From contig NZ_PYAT01000013.1 in the NCBI RefSeq assembly GCF_003014655.1, forward strand, positions 1 through 64,000: a stretch of DNA of 64,000 nt, given 5' to 3'. This document shows positions 33,441 to 42,325 of this stretch, in pieces (positions within the stretch are counted from its first letter, which is position 1; every line of letters starts with the position of its first letter). The position numbers and the translations under genes are program-made. Origin of the DNA: Planomicrobium soli. Its GTDB lineage: Bacteria > Bacillota > Bacilli > Bacillales_A > Planococcaceae. Below the pieces are notes generated by a model that did no database searches, was not told where the DNA came from, and saw only the letters and a list, made by a program, of their open reading frames with translations.

Positions 33441-33474
33441 AAGAAAGAGGGGAAGCACAGGTCCCTTCTTTTTT
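33441..33474 (+). terminator. Terminator of the P450 gene
   Basis: AAGAAAGAGGGGA pairs with TCCCTTCTTTTTT including G-T pairs. Confidence 0.75.
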
Positions 33475-33539
33475 GTTGCGTTTGTTATTTGAAGATAAGG
33501 GGAAAAGGCTAACGAAAATATAGAAAGCAGGGATAGCAT

Positions 33540-34832
33540 GTGAAGCCGATAGCCTACACAGTAAAAGAAAAAGTCTGGCTCATTCCGGCAGTGTATAGTG
33601 TAGCAGCGATTCTTCTATCACTGGCGGCTTTTTTTCTGGATTTGTATTTAGTGGAGCGGATCAGCCGCTTTATTCCACCTATCTTTTTAACCAGTGTTGA
33701 AGTGGGGCAGACCATTTTAGGGATTTTAACAGCCGCTATGTTGACGATGACGACCTTCACATTCTCGACGGTATTGGTTGTTTTAACCACTTATACGTCT
33801 CAATTCTCACCGCGGGCACCGGAGAACTTTATTCGCAGCAGCGCGACAAAACACGTACTAGGTATTTTTGTTGCAGGTTTTATTTTCAATATGCTTTCCC
33901 TTTTGTATATCCGAAAGGATGTATTCGACCATGAAATTTTAACGACGGCAATTGGAATCCTTCTAGTCTTTTTTTGCATCGCCACTTTCGCTTATTACAT
34001 TCATTTTGTTGCGTCAAACGTCCAAGTCAGCACGTTAATAAATAAATTAACCAACGATGCTGAAGATGTTATCTCTCATTATAAGGCGTTCCAAGACGAA
34101 CAGTTCGTGTCTTTGGAGAAATGGGATCCCTTTGGGGAAAAAGAAACCATTACTGCGACCAAAGCCGGGTATATTCAGTTCCTGGATTTGGTCGGATTGG
34201 TTGAATTCGCTGAAAAACATGATGTGGAAATTGAGATTGTCTCAAAAATCGGGGACTACGTCTATGAAGGAAAGCCGCTTATACACCTTTACTTGAAAAA
34301 ACAGAAAAAGCTATCCTTGGATTATTTCTTTTCAATTGGAGATGAACGAACTCCTGAACAGGACCTTGGTTATGCAATCCAGAAAATCATCGAAGTAGCC
34401 ATTCGAGCAATTTCTCCAGGGAGACAGGACCCAAACACCGCCAACGATATTTTGATTCGGCTCGGCCATCTGCTGGGGAAAATGGGAAGTCTGAAAACGG
34501 ACGACTTGGTATTGGCTGATGATAAAGGAAAGAATCGTGTAATGTATCGATTTTCCCCATACCGGGAAATTTTGTACAAAGCGTTTTATCAAATTTCCTA
34601 TCAGGGAAGAAGCGATATTTCGGTCATCTCCTCCATGGCTGAATCACTTACTGTCACAGCAGCCCTGGCGCCCGATTGGCGGCATGAAACTATTTGGAAA
34701 ACCCAACTTCATATATTAGAAGGCATTAATGGAGATGCGTTAAAAGAAGCAGACTGGAATTATCTGCAATCCAAAGTAGATGAATTGGCATCGATAACGA
34801 AACAACAGCCTGTTGATGTTACCTCAATTTAA
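33540..34832 (+). CDS. DUF2254 membrane protein
   Basis: The 430-residue protein has four N-terminal transmembrane helices (within about residues 12-160) and a soluble C-terminal half. It matches DUF2254 with TMTTFTFSTVLVVLTTYTSQFSPR and the following FIRSSATKHVLGIFVAGF. The function of the family is not established. The GTG start is weakly supported by AGCAGGG; an overlapping ATG (33538) runs into a stop at once. It stands alone between the P450 and DUF2512 genes. Confidence 0.82.
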   Translation: MKPIAYTVKEKVWLIPAVYSVAAILLSLAAFFLDLYLVERISRFIPPIFLTSVEVGQTILGILTAAMLTMTTFTFSTVLVVLTTYTSQFSPRAPENFIRSSATKHVLGIFVAGFIFNMLSLLYIRKDVFDHEILTTAIGILLVFFCIATFAYYIHFVASNVQVSTLINKLTNDAEDVISHYKAFQDEQFVSLEKWDPFGEKETITATKAGYIQFLDLVGLVEFAEKHDVEIEIVSKIGDYVYEGKPLIHLYLKKQKKLSLDYFFSIGDERTPEQDLGYAIQKIIEVAIRAISPGRQDPNTANDILIRLGHLLGKMGSLKTDDLVLADDKGKNRVMYRFSPYREILYKAFYQISYQGRSDISVISSMAESLTVTAALAPDWRHETIWKTQLHILEGINGDALKEADWNYLQSKVDELASITKQQPVDVTSI

Positions 34833-34941
34833 AATACTTAATAATTCTGTATAACAATTTGATAAATTTGTCTTAAAAATGATTATCAAAAAAACAACAT
34901 GGGTATATTTTATATGACACCAAATAAAGGAGGAATAAAGG

Positions 34942-35346
34942 ATGAATCACGTTAAGGCCCTTATTATGAAGTTCGTTATGATTGCCGCTGTCCTTTTAAT
35001 CATTCTAACCTTGATGTTTGATGTGCCTTTTGCAGATACTTTATGGATCAGTTTGGTGCTTACGCTTGTAGCTTACGTAATGGGAGATTTAATGATTTTC
35101 CGAAAAGCTGGAGATGCGAGAAATCAAAACAAGCGCAATATGATTGCCACTTTTTCAGACATTATTGTCGCCTTTTTAGTCATATGGCTCATGGGAGATG
35201 CATTAGTAGGCGGAAATGTTGATATCGTCACACCAGCCATCATTTCATCCATTGTTATTGGTGCAGGAGAATGGTTCTTCCATAAATATCTTGACCGCAA
35301 TGTTTTCCCTGAAAAACACGACCATACAACAACTGCAGCCCGGTAA
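34942..35346 (+). CDS. DUF2512 (YndM-like) membrane protein
   Basis: The 134-residue protein has four transmembrane helices and fits the DUF2512/YndM family by length and by the stretches DTLWISLVLTLVAYVMGDLM and NQNKRNMIATFSDIIVAFL. Role unknown. AAAGGAGGAA is upstream of the ATG. Terminator at 35358. Confidence 0.82.
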   Translation: MNHVKALIMKFVMIAAVLLIILTLMFDVPFADTLWISLVLTLVAYVMGDLMIFRKAGDARNQNKRNMIATFSDIIVAFLVIWLMGDALVGGNVDIVTPAIISSIVIGAGEWFFHKYLDRNVFPEKHDHTTTAAR

Positions 35347-35357
35347 AAGTTGCAGCC

Positions 35358-35386
35358 AAAAGCATCGCTTTCAGCGGTGCTTTTTT
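35358..35386 (+). terminator. Terminator of the DUF2512 gene
   Basis: AAAAGCATCGCT/AGCGGTGCTTTT with one G-T pair and T run. Confidence 0.82.
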
Positions 35387-35435
35387 AATGCGAAAAATGC
35401 GGATACGATAAATTTTTAATAGAGAATAAAGCGGT

Positions 35436-35759
35436 TCAGAAAAAAACAAGAAAGCTGATCCAAATCACATGAAGAAGTAAAATTATGGAGTACAACGTGA
35501 TGGTAGATATGAGGAAGTAGCGCCATTTGCCAGATTGCACAAAAACAAATGGGGTAAAAAGTAGACCGAAAAGACAAAGCGACAACAGCAATTTAATAAC
35601 AAGAATAGTGACAGGGGAGAAAGATTGGAGTAGTGGATTCCCTTCGTTTATAAGCCCAAACGTTAAACCGAAGAAAGTGAGCATCCCGTCTAACACATTT
35701 AAAATGATTAATGCCCATATATGCTTTTTAAGGGGCATGCTGTTTTCAGCTATTATCAT
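35436..35759 (-). CDS. DUF5658-like small membrane protein
   Basis: The 107-residue protein has three hydrophobic helices (about 13-33, 46-68 and 77-103). The motif WALIILNVLDGMLTFFGLTFGLINEGNP, with Asn-x-x-Asp in the first helix and N-P after it, is that of the DUF5658 group. The start at 35759 follows GCGAGGTG; six extra codons upstream cover the ribosome binding site. Function unknown. The 240 bases beyond it (35760-36000) are AT-rich with no gene. Confidence 0.72.
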   Translation of the reverse strand: MIIAENSMPLKKHIWALIILNVLDGMLTFFGLTFGLINEGNPLLQSFSPVTILVIKLLLSLCLFGLLFTPFVFVQSGKWRYFLISTITLYSIILLLHVIWISFLVFF

Positions 35760-36002
35760 TTTTTCACCTCGCTTCATTTGATTTAGAATTTACTCTGCTT
35801 TTCTATGGGCATGCTGCCACTAAAAATAAGATGTCAAAATTCATCGAATGAAAAGCGGATTTTAGACACTATAGGTAATATTTCTTGATTAAATCAACTA
35901 ATATATTATTTATAGAATTTTCAGATAACTTTATTCCTATTAACTATATGAATTTTTACCTATAAAATCAAGCGTAAAAGAAAATAAAATTTAAAGAATA
36001 AA

Positions 36003-36040
36003 AAAACCTGTCCAGAAAAACATCTGGACAGGTTTGCGTA
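36003..36040 (-). terminator. Terminator of the cation exporter gene
   Basis: AAACCTGTCCAGA pairs exactly with TCTGGACAGGTTT; a long T tract follows on the minus strand. Confidence 0.88.
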
Positions 36041-36081
36041 CGATTAATTTAGAAGAACTGGATAGAAAACAAGTTCATATT

Positions 36082-36972
36082 CTACTCTTCATCATCAAAG
36101 GGCATTGTAAAGTCAGGTTCTATATGGACAAGGATGACGCAATTCGGCTTTACTTTATGGATTTTCCGTTCAATTTCTTCTGTGATCCAATGGCTTTCCA
36201 TGACATTCAAAGCAGGATCGACGGCAATCGTCAAATCGACGAACATCACATTTCCATGATTGCGCCCTTTGAATTCCCGTAAAATCCTTACGCCTGGAAC
36301 TTTACGGACGATAACCGACATTGTTTCGCCTTCTTCTTCGTTGAAAGCATCCGTCAATGTAAGAACAGCTTCTTTGAAGATATCCCAAGCCGTTTTTAAA
36401 ATAATGATACCGACAAGAAGTGCTGTAATAGTATCGAGAATCGGAGCGCCGAAAATTGCGCCGATGATGCCAATTCCAGCTCCGATACTGACCAAGGCAT
36501 CTGAACGGTTATCGTAAGCAGCAGCTTTGACCGAAGGGCTTTTTATTTTTCTGCTTAACTTTATATTATAGCGATACACTCCGTACATAACGATGGCAGA
36601 AAAGAAAGCCACTCCAGCGGTGAACAGGGAAGGGGCAGTCTCCGGCGGCGCGAAAAAACTGCGAACTGCGTTAAGCAAAACTTGCAGGCTGATGACAGCC
36701 ATGATGAAGGATGCTAAGAGGGAGGCAATCGTTTCAGCGCGTAAATGGCCATAATGGTGGTTTTCATCAGGCGGTTTCTGTGAAATTCGGAGACCTACCA
36801 GAACAGCTACTGAAGCAATAATATCGGATAAATTGTTCAAACCATCGGCTATTAGTGCTTCAGAAGAGCCGGTAAAGCCGAAGAAAAGTTTAAGTGCACT
36901 AAGGAATATATAGGCGCCAATACTCAGCCAGGCACCCTTTTCTCCTTTGCGCAAGTTTTTGTATACTTCCAT
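36082..36972 (-). CDS. Cation diffusion facilitator, probable Mn(II) exporter
   Basis: The 296-residue transporter has six transmembrane helices and a C-terminal cytoplasmic metal-sensing domain, as usual in CDF proteins. The transport-site motifs are NxxxD in helix 2 (ADGLNNLSDI) and DxxxD in helix 5 (YDNRSDALVS). That is the pattern of the Mn branch (B. subtilis MneP/MneS, MntE), not the HxxxD of zinc exporters. HHYGHLRAETIASLL precedes helix 3. It would export excess Mn2+ by proton exchange. Metal choice is inferred from motifs. Confidence 0.85.
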   Translation of the reverse strand: MEVYKNLRKGEKGAWLSIGAYIFLSALKLFFGFTGSSEALIADGLNNLSDIIASVAVLVGLRISQKPPDENHHYGHLRAETIASLLASFIMAVISLQVLLNAVRSFFAPPETAPSLFTAGVAFFSAIVMYGVYRYNIKLSRKIKSPSVKAAAYDNRSDALVSIGAGIGIIGAIFGAPILDTITALLVGIIILKTAWDIFKEAVLTLTDAFNEEEGETMSVIVRKVPGVRILREFKGRNHGNVMFVDLTIAVDPALNVMESHWITEEIERKIHKVKPNCVILVHIEPDFTMPFDDEE

Positions 36973-37036
36973 TTTTGTTTCCCGCCTCCAAGTCTTGTAA
37001 ACAAAGGGAAACGACCCTCAGATGAGAGCCGTTTCG

Positions 37037-38344
37037 TCAAATATTATTATTTTCACTGTTTGGTGTTTTATGTACTTCAAAATACTGGATGGCATAGTTT
37101 CCCATTTCTTTGATAGAGAATCCACAGCCTCGTTTAATGTTTCTCTGTCTTTCTATGGCAGCGAAATTCTAAGGTATAAACCATCCTTTAATAGTATCAA
37201 CATCTTTATGGCCTATGTCAATCCCTAACAATCAGTTCACTTCATCAATGGGCATTTTTGAATCTAACACATAAGAACGTTTGTAAAGCGAGAGATTAGT
37301 TGAAACTTCATCACTATTGAACTCATCACGAATATCCCCAACAATTTCTTTTATAATATCTTCCATCGTGATAAGTCCGCAAGTACCACCGTATTCATCC
37401 CTTAATATCGCCATATGTGTACGTTCAATCTGCATTTTTAATAAAAGGTCACTTGTCTTTATAGAACCAATCACTTGAATGATGGGATAGATATACTGAG
37501 CTGCCGGTAAATCACCAATGGACGGGTCTTTTGCATAAGCTGTCAGCAAGTGCTTCATATTTATGAAGCCGATCACATGATCTTTGTCTTTGTCGATAAT
37601 TGGATAGCGGGTCAACTTTTTAGTTCCGGCAGAGAAAAGAACTTCTTTTACAGTCAGATTCTTTTTAAACGTGACCATTTTGGTCCGGGGCACCATAATT
37701 TCTTTTGCCAGCAGGCGATTGAGGTCAAGAATTCTACTCGCATAAGCATATTTGAATGGAACAAGGCTACCGCTCTGATAACTTTCAGCCAACTTCCTTT
37801 TTAGCTCTTCTGTGGCATAACCATTAATAGAATGCTTGAACCGCCTTGTTCTGGAAAGGCGGGGGATAAAAATTGCTGAAGATTTAATAAGACTGATAAA
37901 GAAAGCGGAAAGTCTGTAAGTTTGATTGTACGGTTTTATATTCCATAAAACGATAGGTTGCAGATTTGGAATCTTAACGTTCTTCCAAGCTAATTTTCCA
38001 AAAGCAACCAAGATAAGTACACCCGTCGTCACAGTAATACTGAACGTCAGGAGTGCTTGAGCATTATTCGACAGGTTCGTGGCCATAAACAATGGCTGAG
38101 ACGCTTTTACAATCGTTCCATAGCTCCACCCAAACACAGCTAAGGCAAAACCAATTAGGCAGAAAAGAAGATAATTATCTGTATCAGGGCGCTTTTTAGC
38201 ACTAACAGTAATTTTATCTTTTTCGTCTGCAAACTGATTTAGGGGAATAGAACGAAATTTGGAAAGTGCATATTCACTGGCAGAAAAAAATGCAGCGCAA
38301 GCGACTAATACAGCGAACAAGATCAAATATATGGCAAGCTCCAA
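37037..38344 (-). pseudogene. CNNM/CorC-HlyC-type transporter with two in-frame stops
   Basis: The intact frame gives 370 residues: CNNM/DUF21 membrane domain, then a CBS pair, ending at MPIDEVN and TGA (37232-37234). Past the stop the same frame continues as LLGIDIGHKDVDTIKGWFIP, a TAG (37169-37171), and GFSIKEMGNYAIQYFEV up to TGA 37037. These are the expected pieces of the CorC_HlyC C-terminal domain. Total 435 codons equals the family length (B. subtilis YhdP/YrkA). The TAG stands where homologues often have Gln (GWFLTQN). So two point mutations removed the C-terminal domain; a shortened protein could still be made. The start is TTG 38344 after AAAGGA. Confidence 0.85.
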
Positions 38345-38832
38345 ATAAGTCCTTTGCTTCAGTTTCGTAAAAGAAAGTGAAACAAAGTTTTCACCTCCTG
38401 AGGATGGAAAAGATGGATTAATTTCATCATAAAATAAATCGCTATAAAAGACAAACTATTCTGTCAAATAAGGCTGGATAAGTTGAACTAAGGAAATTTG
38501 CTTTCATACATCGTTTCTGTCGCTATAGCCAAGGCAAGGTTGTTTTTGGAATAGCACAATTAAAAATATTAAGTACGCCATATAGAAAAATTTTTAATTC
38601 TATTATGCGCTTGTTTTGTTATACAAATAAAGAAAAAGCGCATGAAGAGCAGAGGTTTTGCCGCCAGAGTAGTAAGATTATTTGTTTTTGAAAAATCCAA
38701 TTATCTGACAGCTTCTTGATTGCGGTTTTATCCTCTGCAATGGTAGTCTGTTTGAAAATGACCATTGCACAAGCTGGTCTTTTAACAATTGTTCCGTAAG
38801 CGCAAGCATTTTGACAATTAGGAGGATGGCAA
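38345..38832. other. Gene-free gap with inverted repeat upstream of kynU
   Basis: No gene was found on either strand. TGCAATGGT (38736-38744) and ACCATTGCA (38761-38769) are a perfect inverted repeat with 16 bases between, about 65 bases before kynU, and may be an operator or RNA hairpin. No kynA remnant was seen. No T-box-like or Trp-rich leader was recognised. Confidence 0.5.
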
Positions 38833-40086
38833 ATGGCAACAGCATTTGAACTGGATCAAAAAGATGCTTTGGCTCGCTTTAAAAAAGAATTCTATCAGCC
38901 AGAAGGGCAAATCTATATGGATGGCAATTCACTCGGTCTTCTGTCAAAACAGGCAGAAGCCAAATTGATGAATTTGTTGGCAAGCTGGAAAGTTCATGGC
39001 ATCGATGGCTGGACAGAAGGAGAGGAACCTTGGTTTACTTTAGCGGAAGAATTGAGTGCGCGCATAGCGCCAATAGTCGGTGCTAAACCAAGTGAAGTGA
39101 TGGTAACCGGCTCTATTACGGCCAATATTCATCAAATGCTATCGACAGTTTTTCAGCCAACAACCAAGCGCTTTGCCATTGTGGTCGATGAACTGAATTT
39201 TCCTTCGGATATATACGCGGTGGAAAGCCATTTACGGCTCCGTGGACTTGATCCGGCCACCGCTATGCGGAAAGTTAAGAGCAGAGACAATTATACGCTG
39301 CACTATGAAGATATTGTTGCTCAATTGCAAGGCGACGTGGCCATCCTTTTATTGCCATCCGTCTTATACCGGAGCGGCCAACTATTGCCGCTTCGTGAAA
39401 TTACTGCCGCCGCCCATGCTAGAGGAATTTTAGCCGGTTTTGATTTGGCCCATTCCATTGGCGCCCTGCCGCACCAGTTGCATGAAGCTGATGTGGACTT
39501 TGCAGTTTGGTGCCATTACAAATACATGAATTCAGGGCCGGGAGGAACTGGCGGGCTATACATTCATGAACGTCATCATCATCTGCCTCCGGGAACGGCA
39601 GGATGGTTTGGTTCCGATAAGGAGAAGCAATTTGATATGGATCATCATTTTTCGAAAGCGGAAGGTGCAGGGGCTTATCAGATCGGAACGCCGAATATCT
39701 TCAGCATGGCGCCGCTTTTAGGCAGCCTGGAGTTGTTTGAAGATGCCGGTATGGATGCCATCCGTGAAAAATCGTTGAAGCTGACTGCCTTGCTGCGGCA
39801 ATTAATCGGTGAACATCTGCCTGAACTACTGGATGTAACACCTGTGGAAGATGAAAACCGTGGGGGCCATATCGCTCTTTCGCATCCGGAAGCGGCACGC
39901 ATCTGCAAGGCATTAAAGCAAGCAGGCGTCGTACCGGATTTCCGTGCCCCAAACATTATTCGGTTGGCACCAGTTGCATTTTATACATCCTTCAGCGATG
40001 TGGAAGAGATGGTTGGGCGTTTGAAAAACATCATGCACGGAGAGCTTTATAAGAACTTTACAAATGACAGAAATGTGGTGGCGTAA
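38833..40086 (+). CDS. kynU: Kynureninase
   Basis: The 417-residue PLP enzyme cleaves kynurenine to anthranilate and alanine in tryptophan breakdown. The PLP lysine lies in WCHYKYMNSGPGGTGG, and the opening YMDGNSLGLL and the phosphate region GSITANIHQML match the family. AGGAGG at 38820-38825 fixes the start. kynB begins right at its stop codon. Tryptophan dioxygenase (kynA) is not adjacent. Confidence 0.95.
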   Translation: MATAFELDQKDALARFKKEFYQPEGQIYMDGNSLGLLSKQAEAKLMNLLASWKVHGIDGWTEGEEPWFTLAEELSARIAPIVGAKPSEVMVTGSITANIHQMLSTVFQPTTKRFAIVVDELNFPSDIYAVESHLRLRGLDPATAMRKVKSRDNYTLHYEDIVAQLQGDVAILLLPSVLYRSGQLLPLREITAAAHARGILAGFDLAHSIGALPHQLHEADVDFAVWCHYKYMNSGPGGTGGLYIHERHHHLPPGTAGWFGSDKEKQFDMDHHFSKAEGAGAYQIGTPNIFSMAPLLGSLELFEDAGMDAIREKSLKLTALLRQLIGEHLPELLDVTPVEDENRGGHIALSHPEAARICKALKQAGVVPDFRAPNIIRLAPVAFYTSFSDVEEMVGRLKNIMHGELYKNFTNDRNVVA

Positions 40087-40707
40087 ATGACTAAGAAAAT
40101 CATTGATATTTCAATGGAACTAAGCAACAAAACACCCCAATGGCCAGGGGACAGGCCCTTCTATTACGGCCTAACAGGTACAAAAGAAGAAAGCGGTTCA
40201 GTGAATGTCGGCGAACTAAAAACCAGTACGCATTTTGGTACGCATATCGACGCGCCGTTCCACTATGACAACGATGGATTGACAATAGAAAAAATGCCTT
40301 TGGACGTCTATATGTCCAAGGCGCAAGTAATGGATGTTACAGGGCTAGAAAAGATAACAAGCAATGATTTGAAGAAACTAGAAGACGGTGTGACAACTGT
40401 GTTGCTTAAAACAGGAACTTGGCAAGATCGATCAAAATTTCCTGAATCCTGGCCAGTGTTCGATGTGTCTATCGCTTCCTGGCTAAAATCCAATGGAATC
40501 CGTCTGCTTGGTGTGGATGTCCCTTCGGTCGATCAGGAGACGAGCAAAGACATGGAAATGCATCAAGCGTTGAATCGGGAAAATCGTTACATCTTGGAAT
40601 CCGTCATATTGGATGACGTGGCAGAAGGAGTTTATGAACTTGTAGCACTGCCGCTAAAAATAAAAGGGGCTGAAGGAAGCCCAGTCCGTGCAATTCTCTA
40701 TACGTAA
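40087..40707 (+). CDS. kynB: Kynurenine formamidase (arylformamidase)
   Basis: The 206-residue metal-dependent hydrolase of the cyclase family converts N-formylkynurenine to kynurenine. The metal motif is STHFGTHIDAPFHY, and GVDVPSVDQ is the usual second block. The ATG directly follows the TAA of kynU, so both are translated together. In Bacillus the cluster is usually kynA-kynB-kynU; here the first gene is missing and the order is kynU-kynB. Confidence 0.95.
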   Translation: MTKKIIDISMELSNKTPQWPGDRPFYYGLTGTKEESGSVNVGELKTSTHFGTHIDAPFHYDNDGLTIEKMPLDVYMSKAQVMDVTGLEKITSNDLKKLEDGVTTVLLKTGTWQDRSKFPESWPVFDVSIASWLKSNGIRLLGVDVPSVDQETSKDMEMHQALNRENRYILESVILDDVAEGVYELVALPLKIKGAEGSPVRAILYT

Positions 40708-40722
40708 AAGAAGGCAAAAAAT

Positions 40723-40751
40723 AACCCTGTACCTGGTGAGGGTACAGGGTT
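40723..40751. terminator. Bidirectional terminator between kynB and the phosphatase-like gene
   Basis: AACCCTGTACC (40723-40733) pairs exactly with GGTACAGGGTT (40741-40751). Confidence 0.88.
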
Positions 40752-41188
40752 TACATATAATCGGAGCGAAAATACGGCTCAAGGTTTTTGATGTTAATGG
40801 CAATTTCATCGCAAATTTCCTGGTAGAGGGCCCACTGTTCGAACGTGTCGGTTGACCTTAATTCCGGATTTCGAATGTTCCAGCGCAAAAGTTTCTGAGA
40901 CGGCAAGTCAGATGGGATATCTCCTTGTTCAAAGTCCCCATCGTGCAAGGCGACAATTAAATCGGCTTCGCTGACTTCCTCTAAATTGTATGATCTAGAT
41001 TGCACCTCAGGTATATCAAGCATAATTTCTTTCATAATTTCAATTGGAGTATCGGTGCAAAGAGAATCTTGATCCCAGGCGGCGCTGCGTATCTCCCAAT
41101 CAGGAAGCTTCAGGCGGTTTGCCCAAATTTCAGCCATGAGCCCACGCTGCTGTTGGGGAGATAGAAAGTAAACGGTATGTTTAGACAT
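40751..41188 (-). CDS. Low-molecular-weight phosphatase-fold protein lacking the catalytic Cys
   Basis: The 145-residue protein resembles the LMW tyrosine phosphatase/arsenate reductase fold. The strand-loop-helix start VYFLSPQQQRGLMAEIW parallels the usual CxxxxxRSxMAE, and ADLIVALHDGDFEQGD parallels the Asp loop region. The catalytic Cys position is Leu9 or Ser10 and only the Arg (Arg15) remains, so phosphatase or reductase chemistry by the known mechanism is not possible. It may bind phosphate or a partner protein. Family assignment is by pattern only. Confidence 0.65.
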   Translation of the reverse strand: MSKHTVYFLSPQQQRGLMAEIWANRLKLPDWEIRSAAWDQDSLCTDTPIEIMKEIMLDIPEVQSRSYNLEEVSEADLIVALHDGDFEQGDIPSDLPSQKLLRWNIRNPELRSTDTFEQWALYQEICDEIAINIKNLEPYFRSDYM

Positions 41189-41362
41189 GGCTGATCCCCT
41201 TCTTCCTCACTTTAAAGTTTCCCTTGTTAGTAATCTTTACCCATTTTCAGTCTGCTTAAACTAGTAGATTACTGATAAAAAAGAATCTAAAAGTTATATA
41301 TTTATCAATAAATGAAGGCCTAATCGAGAGCCATTAAATGTCTGGCTTATCGGTCAGACCTT

Positions 41363-41881
41363 CTATTTTACAACTAATACCGAACAGGGTGAATCTTTCA
41401 ATAGCTTTCTGCTCATCGATCCTACAAAAAAACGTTGAAGACCTGATTTTCCGCTGTTCCCGATGATAAGCAAATCGGTTTTCTGCTCTTCGATAAAAGC
41501 AGGAATCGTTATTGCTGCATTGCCTTCTAGCGCCAGGACAGCTCCAGAAATATTTTGGGCATCCAATTGTTGCTGGATCGCATTATGCATATGCTTGGAA
41601 TATTCAGTGGAAGTATCTATGAAATCCCGAGGAGGTCTGTATCCCTTTTCCCCAATTTCTGGCGGCATAAACTGGGCATAACTACTGTCTATGCTTGCCG
41701 ATACAATAGGAGCAGATGCATTTCCTGCTTCCATAAAGCCGGTTGTTTCCCGCTCTTCTTCGTTAACATAAATAATAGACAACTGAATATGGGGAAGAGC
41801 TTTTTTGAATTCAAGCGCTTTTTCAAACGCCAATCTACTGCCATCTGAACCGTCATAGGCGACCAGGATATTTTTAAACAT
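41363..41881 (-). CDS. Universal stress protein, UspA family
   Basis: The 172-residue cytoplasmic protein has the UspA fold: start MFKNILVAYDGSDGSRLAF and ATP-binding signature GNSGKSGLQRFFVGSMS (GxxGx9GS). An insertion of about 30 residues between strands 2 and 3 makes it slightly longer than usual. ATG 41881 is chosen over 41890 because GAGGTG precedes it by 6 bases. It probably binds ATP and acts in stress survival. Confidence 0.9.
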   Translation of the reverse strand: MFKNILVAYDGSDGSRLAFEKALEFKKALPHIQLSIIYVNEEERETTGFMEAGNASAPIVSASIDSSYAQFMPPEIGEKGYRPPRDFIDTSTEYSKHMHNAIQQQLDAQNISGAVLALEGNAAITIPAFIEEQKTDLLIIGNSGKSGLQRFFVGSMSRKLLKDSPCSVLVVK

Positions 41882-41982
41882 TCCATTCACCTCAAATCCA
41901 CTTTTCTACTAGTAAATTACCCTGCATAGAGGCATCGAAACATTTAATAATTTTTTGAAAATAAATAGTAGTTCGAAATAAG

Positions 41983-42012
41983 TTGACAATTCAAAATTGC
42001 GAGTGGTACTCT
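41983..42012 (+). promoter_or_regulatory. Promoter of the ABC exporter leader transcript
   Basis: A perfect -35 TTGACA (41983-41988), 18 bases, then TGG-TACTCT (extended -10, 42004-42012). The weak -10 is offset by the TG extension. Confidence 0.65.
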
Positions 42013-42049
42013 TAACCTATCAAATTCAAAGGAAGAGGAGGGCATGACA

Positions 42050-42118
42050 ATGAAAAAAGTATTAGTGCGCGTTAAACAGAATTCTATACATTTGTCAGGC
42101 CATCCTATTTTTCAATGA
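42050..42118 (+). CDS. 22-residue leader peptide of the ABC exporter operon
   Basis: ATG 42050 is 8 bases after AGGAGG (42036-42041); ATG 42044 is in frame but too close. The peptide is basic, beginning MKKVLVRVKQN and ending SGHPIFQ. Two terminators follow before the transporter genes. Position and layout match the BmrB leader of the B. subtilis bmrBCD attenuator, although this peptide is shorter than BmrB. A regulatory role is inferred. Confidence 0.68.
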   Translation: MKKVLVRVKQNSIHLSGHPIFQ

Positions 42119-42139
42119 ATTTATTTCGTAAGTAGAAGT

Positions 42140-42170
42140 AAAAGGGAGAGGTCTGAGACCGATCCTTTTT
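42140..42170 (+). terminator. Attenuator terminator 1
   Basis: AAAAGGGAGAGGTC and GACCGATCCTTTTTT form a stem with an internal mismatch and T6. Its left arm can instead pair with the leader ORF 3' end: TCAGGCC 42095-42101 with GGTCTGA 42150-42156, and CCTATTTT 42104-42111 with AAAAGGG 42140-42146. Confidence 0.7.
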
Positions 42171-42175
42171 TCGTG

Positions 42176-42209
42176 AGCGCATGCCCAGAAAACGGGTATG
42201 CGCTTTTTT
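42176..42209 (+). terminator. Attenuator terminator 2
   Basis: AGCGCATGCCC (42176-42186) pairs with GGGTATGCGCT (42194-42204), one G-T pair, then T6. GGGCATG at 42040-42046, over the leader ribosome binding site, is complementary to CATGCCC of its left arm. Confidence 0.85.
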
Positions 42210-42268
42210 GTGGTTTGATCAGCTAACCGCTGTTTAAATAAACTAATTAGTTAGAGGAGATGCAAAAG

Positions 42269-42325
42269 ATGAACAGAACCCAACAACAGAAAATTATGAT
42301 CAAGGAATCGCTAGAGGGCGATTAG
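42269..42325 (+). CDS. 18-residue second leader ORF
   Basis: ATG 42269 is 9 bases after AGAGGAG and TAG is at 42323-42325, 30 bases before the first transporter gene. The peptide is MNRTQQQKIMIKESLEGD. It lies after both terminators, so it could only tune translation of the transporter. Weak evidence: ribosome binding site and position. Confidence 0.4.
   Translation: MNRTQQQKIMIKESLEGD

Noticed and set aside
34881-34906. GGGTAT at 34901 as a SigB promoter for the DUF2512 gene
   Set aside because: The matching -35 position reads GATTAT, far from GTTTAA.
37022-37228. Plus-strand frame of 68 codons
   Set aside because: It is antisense to the C-terminal remnant of the CorC/HlyC pseudogene, whose protein-level resemblance explains the sequence.
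38740-38799. Possible 19-codon leader peptide before kynU (ATG 38740)
   Set aside because: No ribosome binding site, no Trp codons and no terminator after it.
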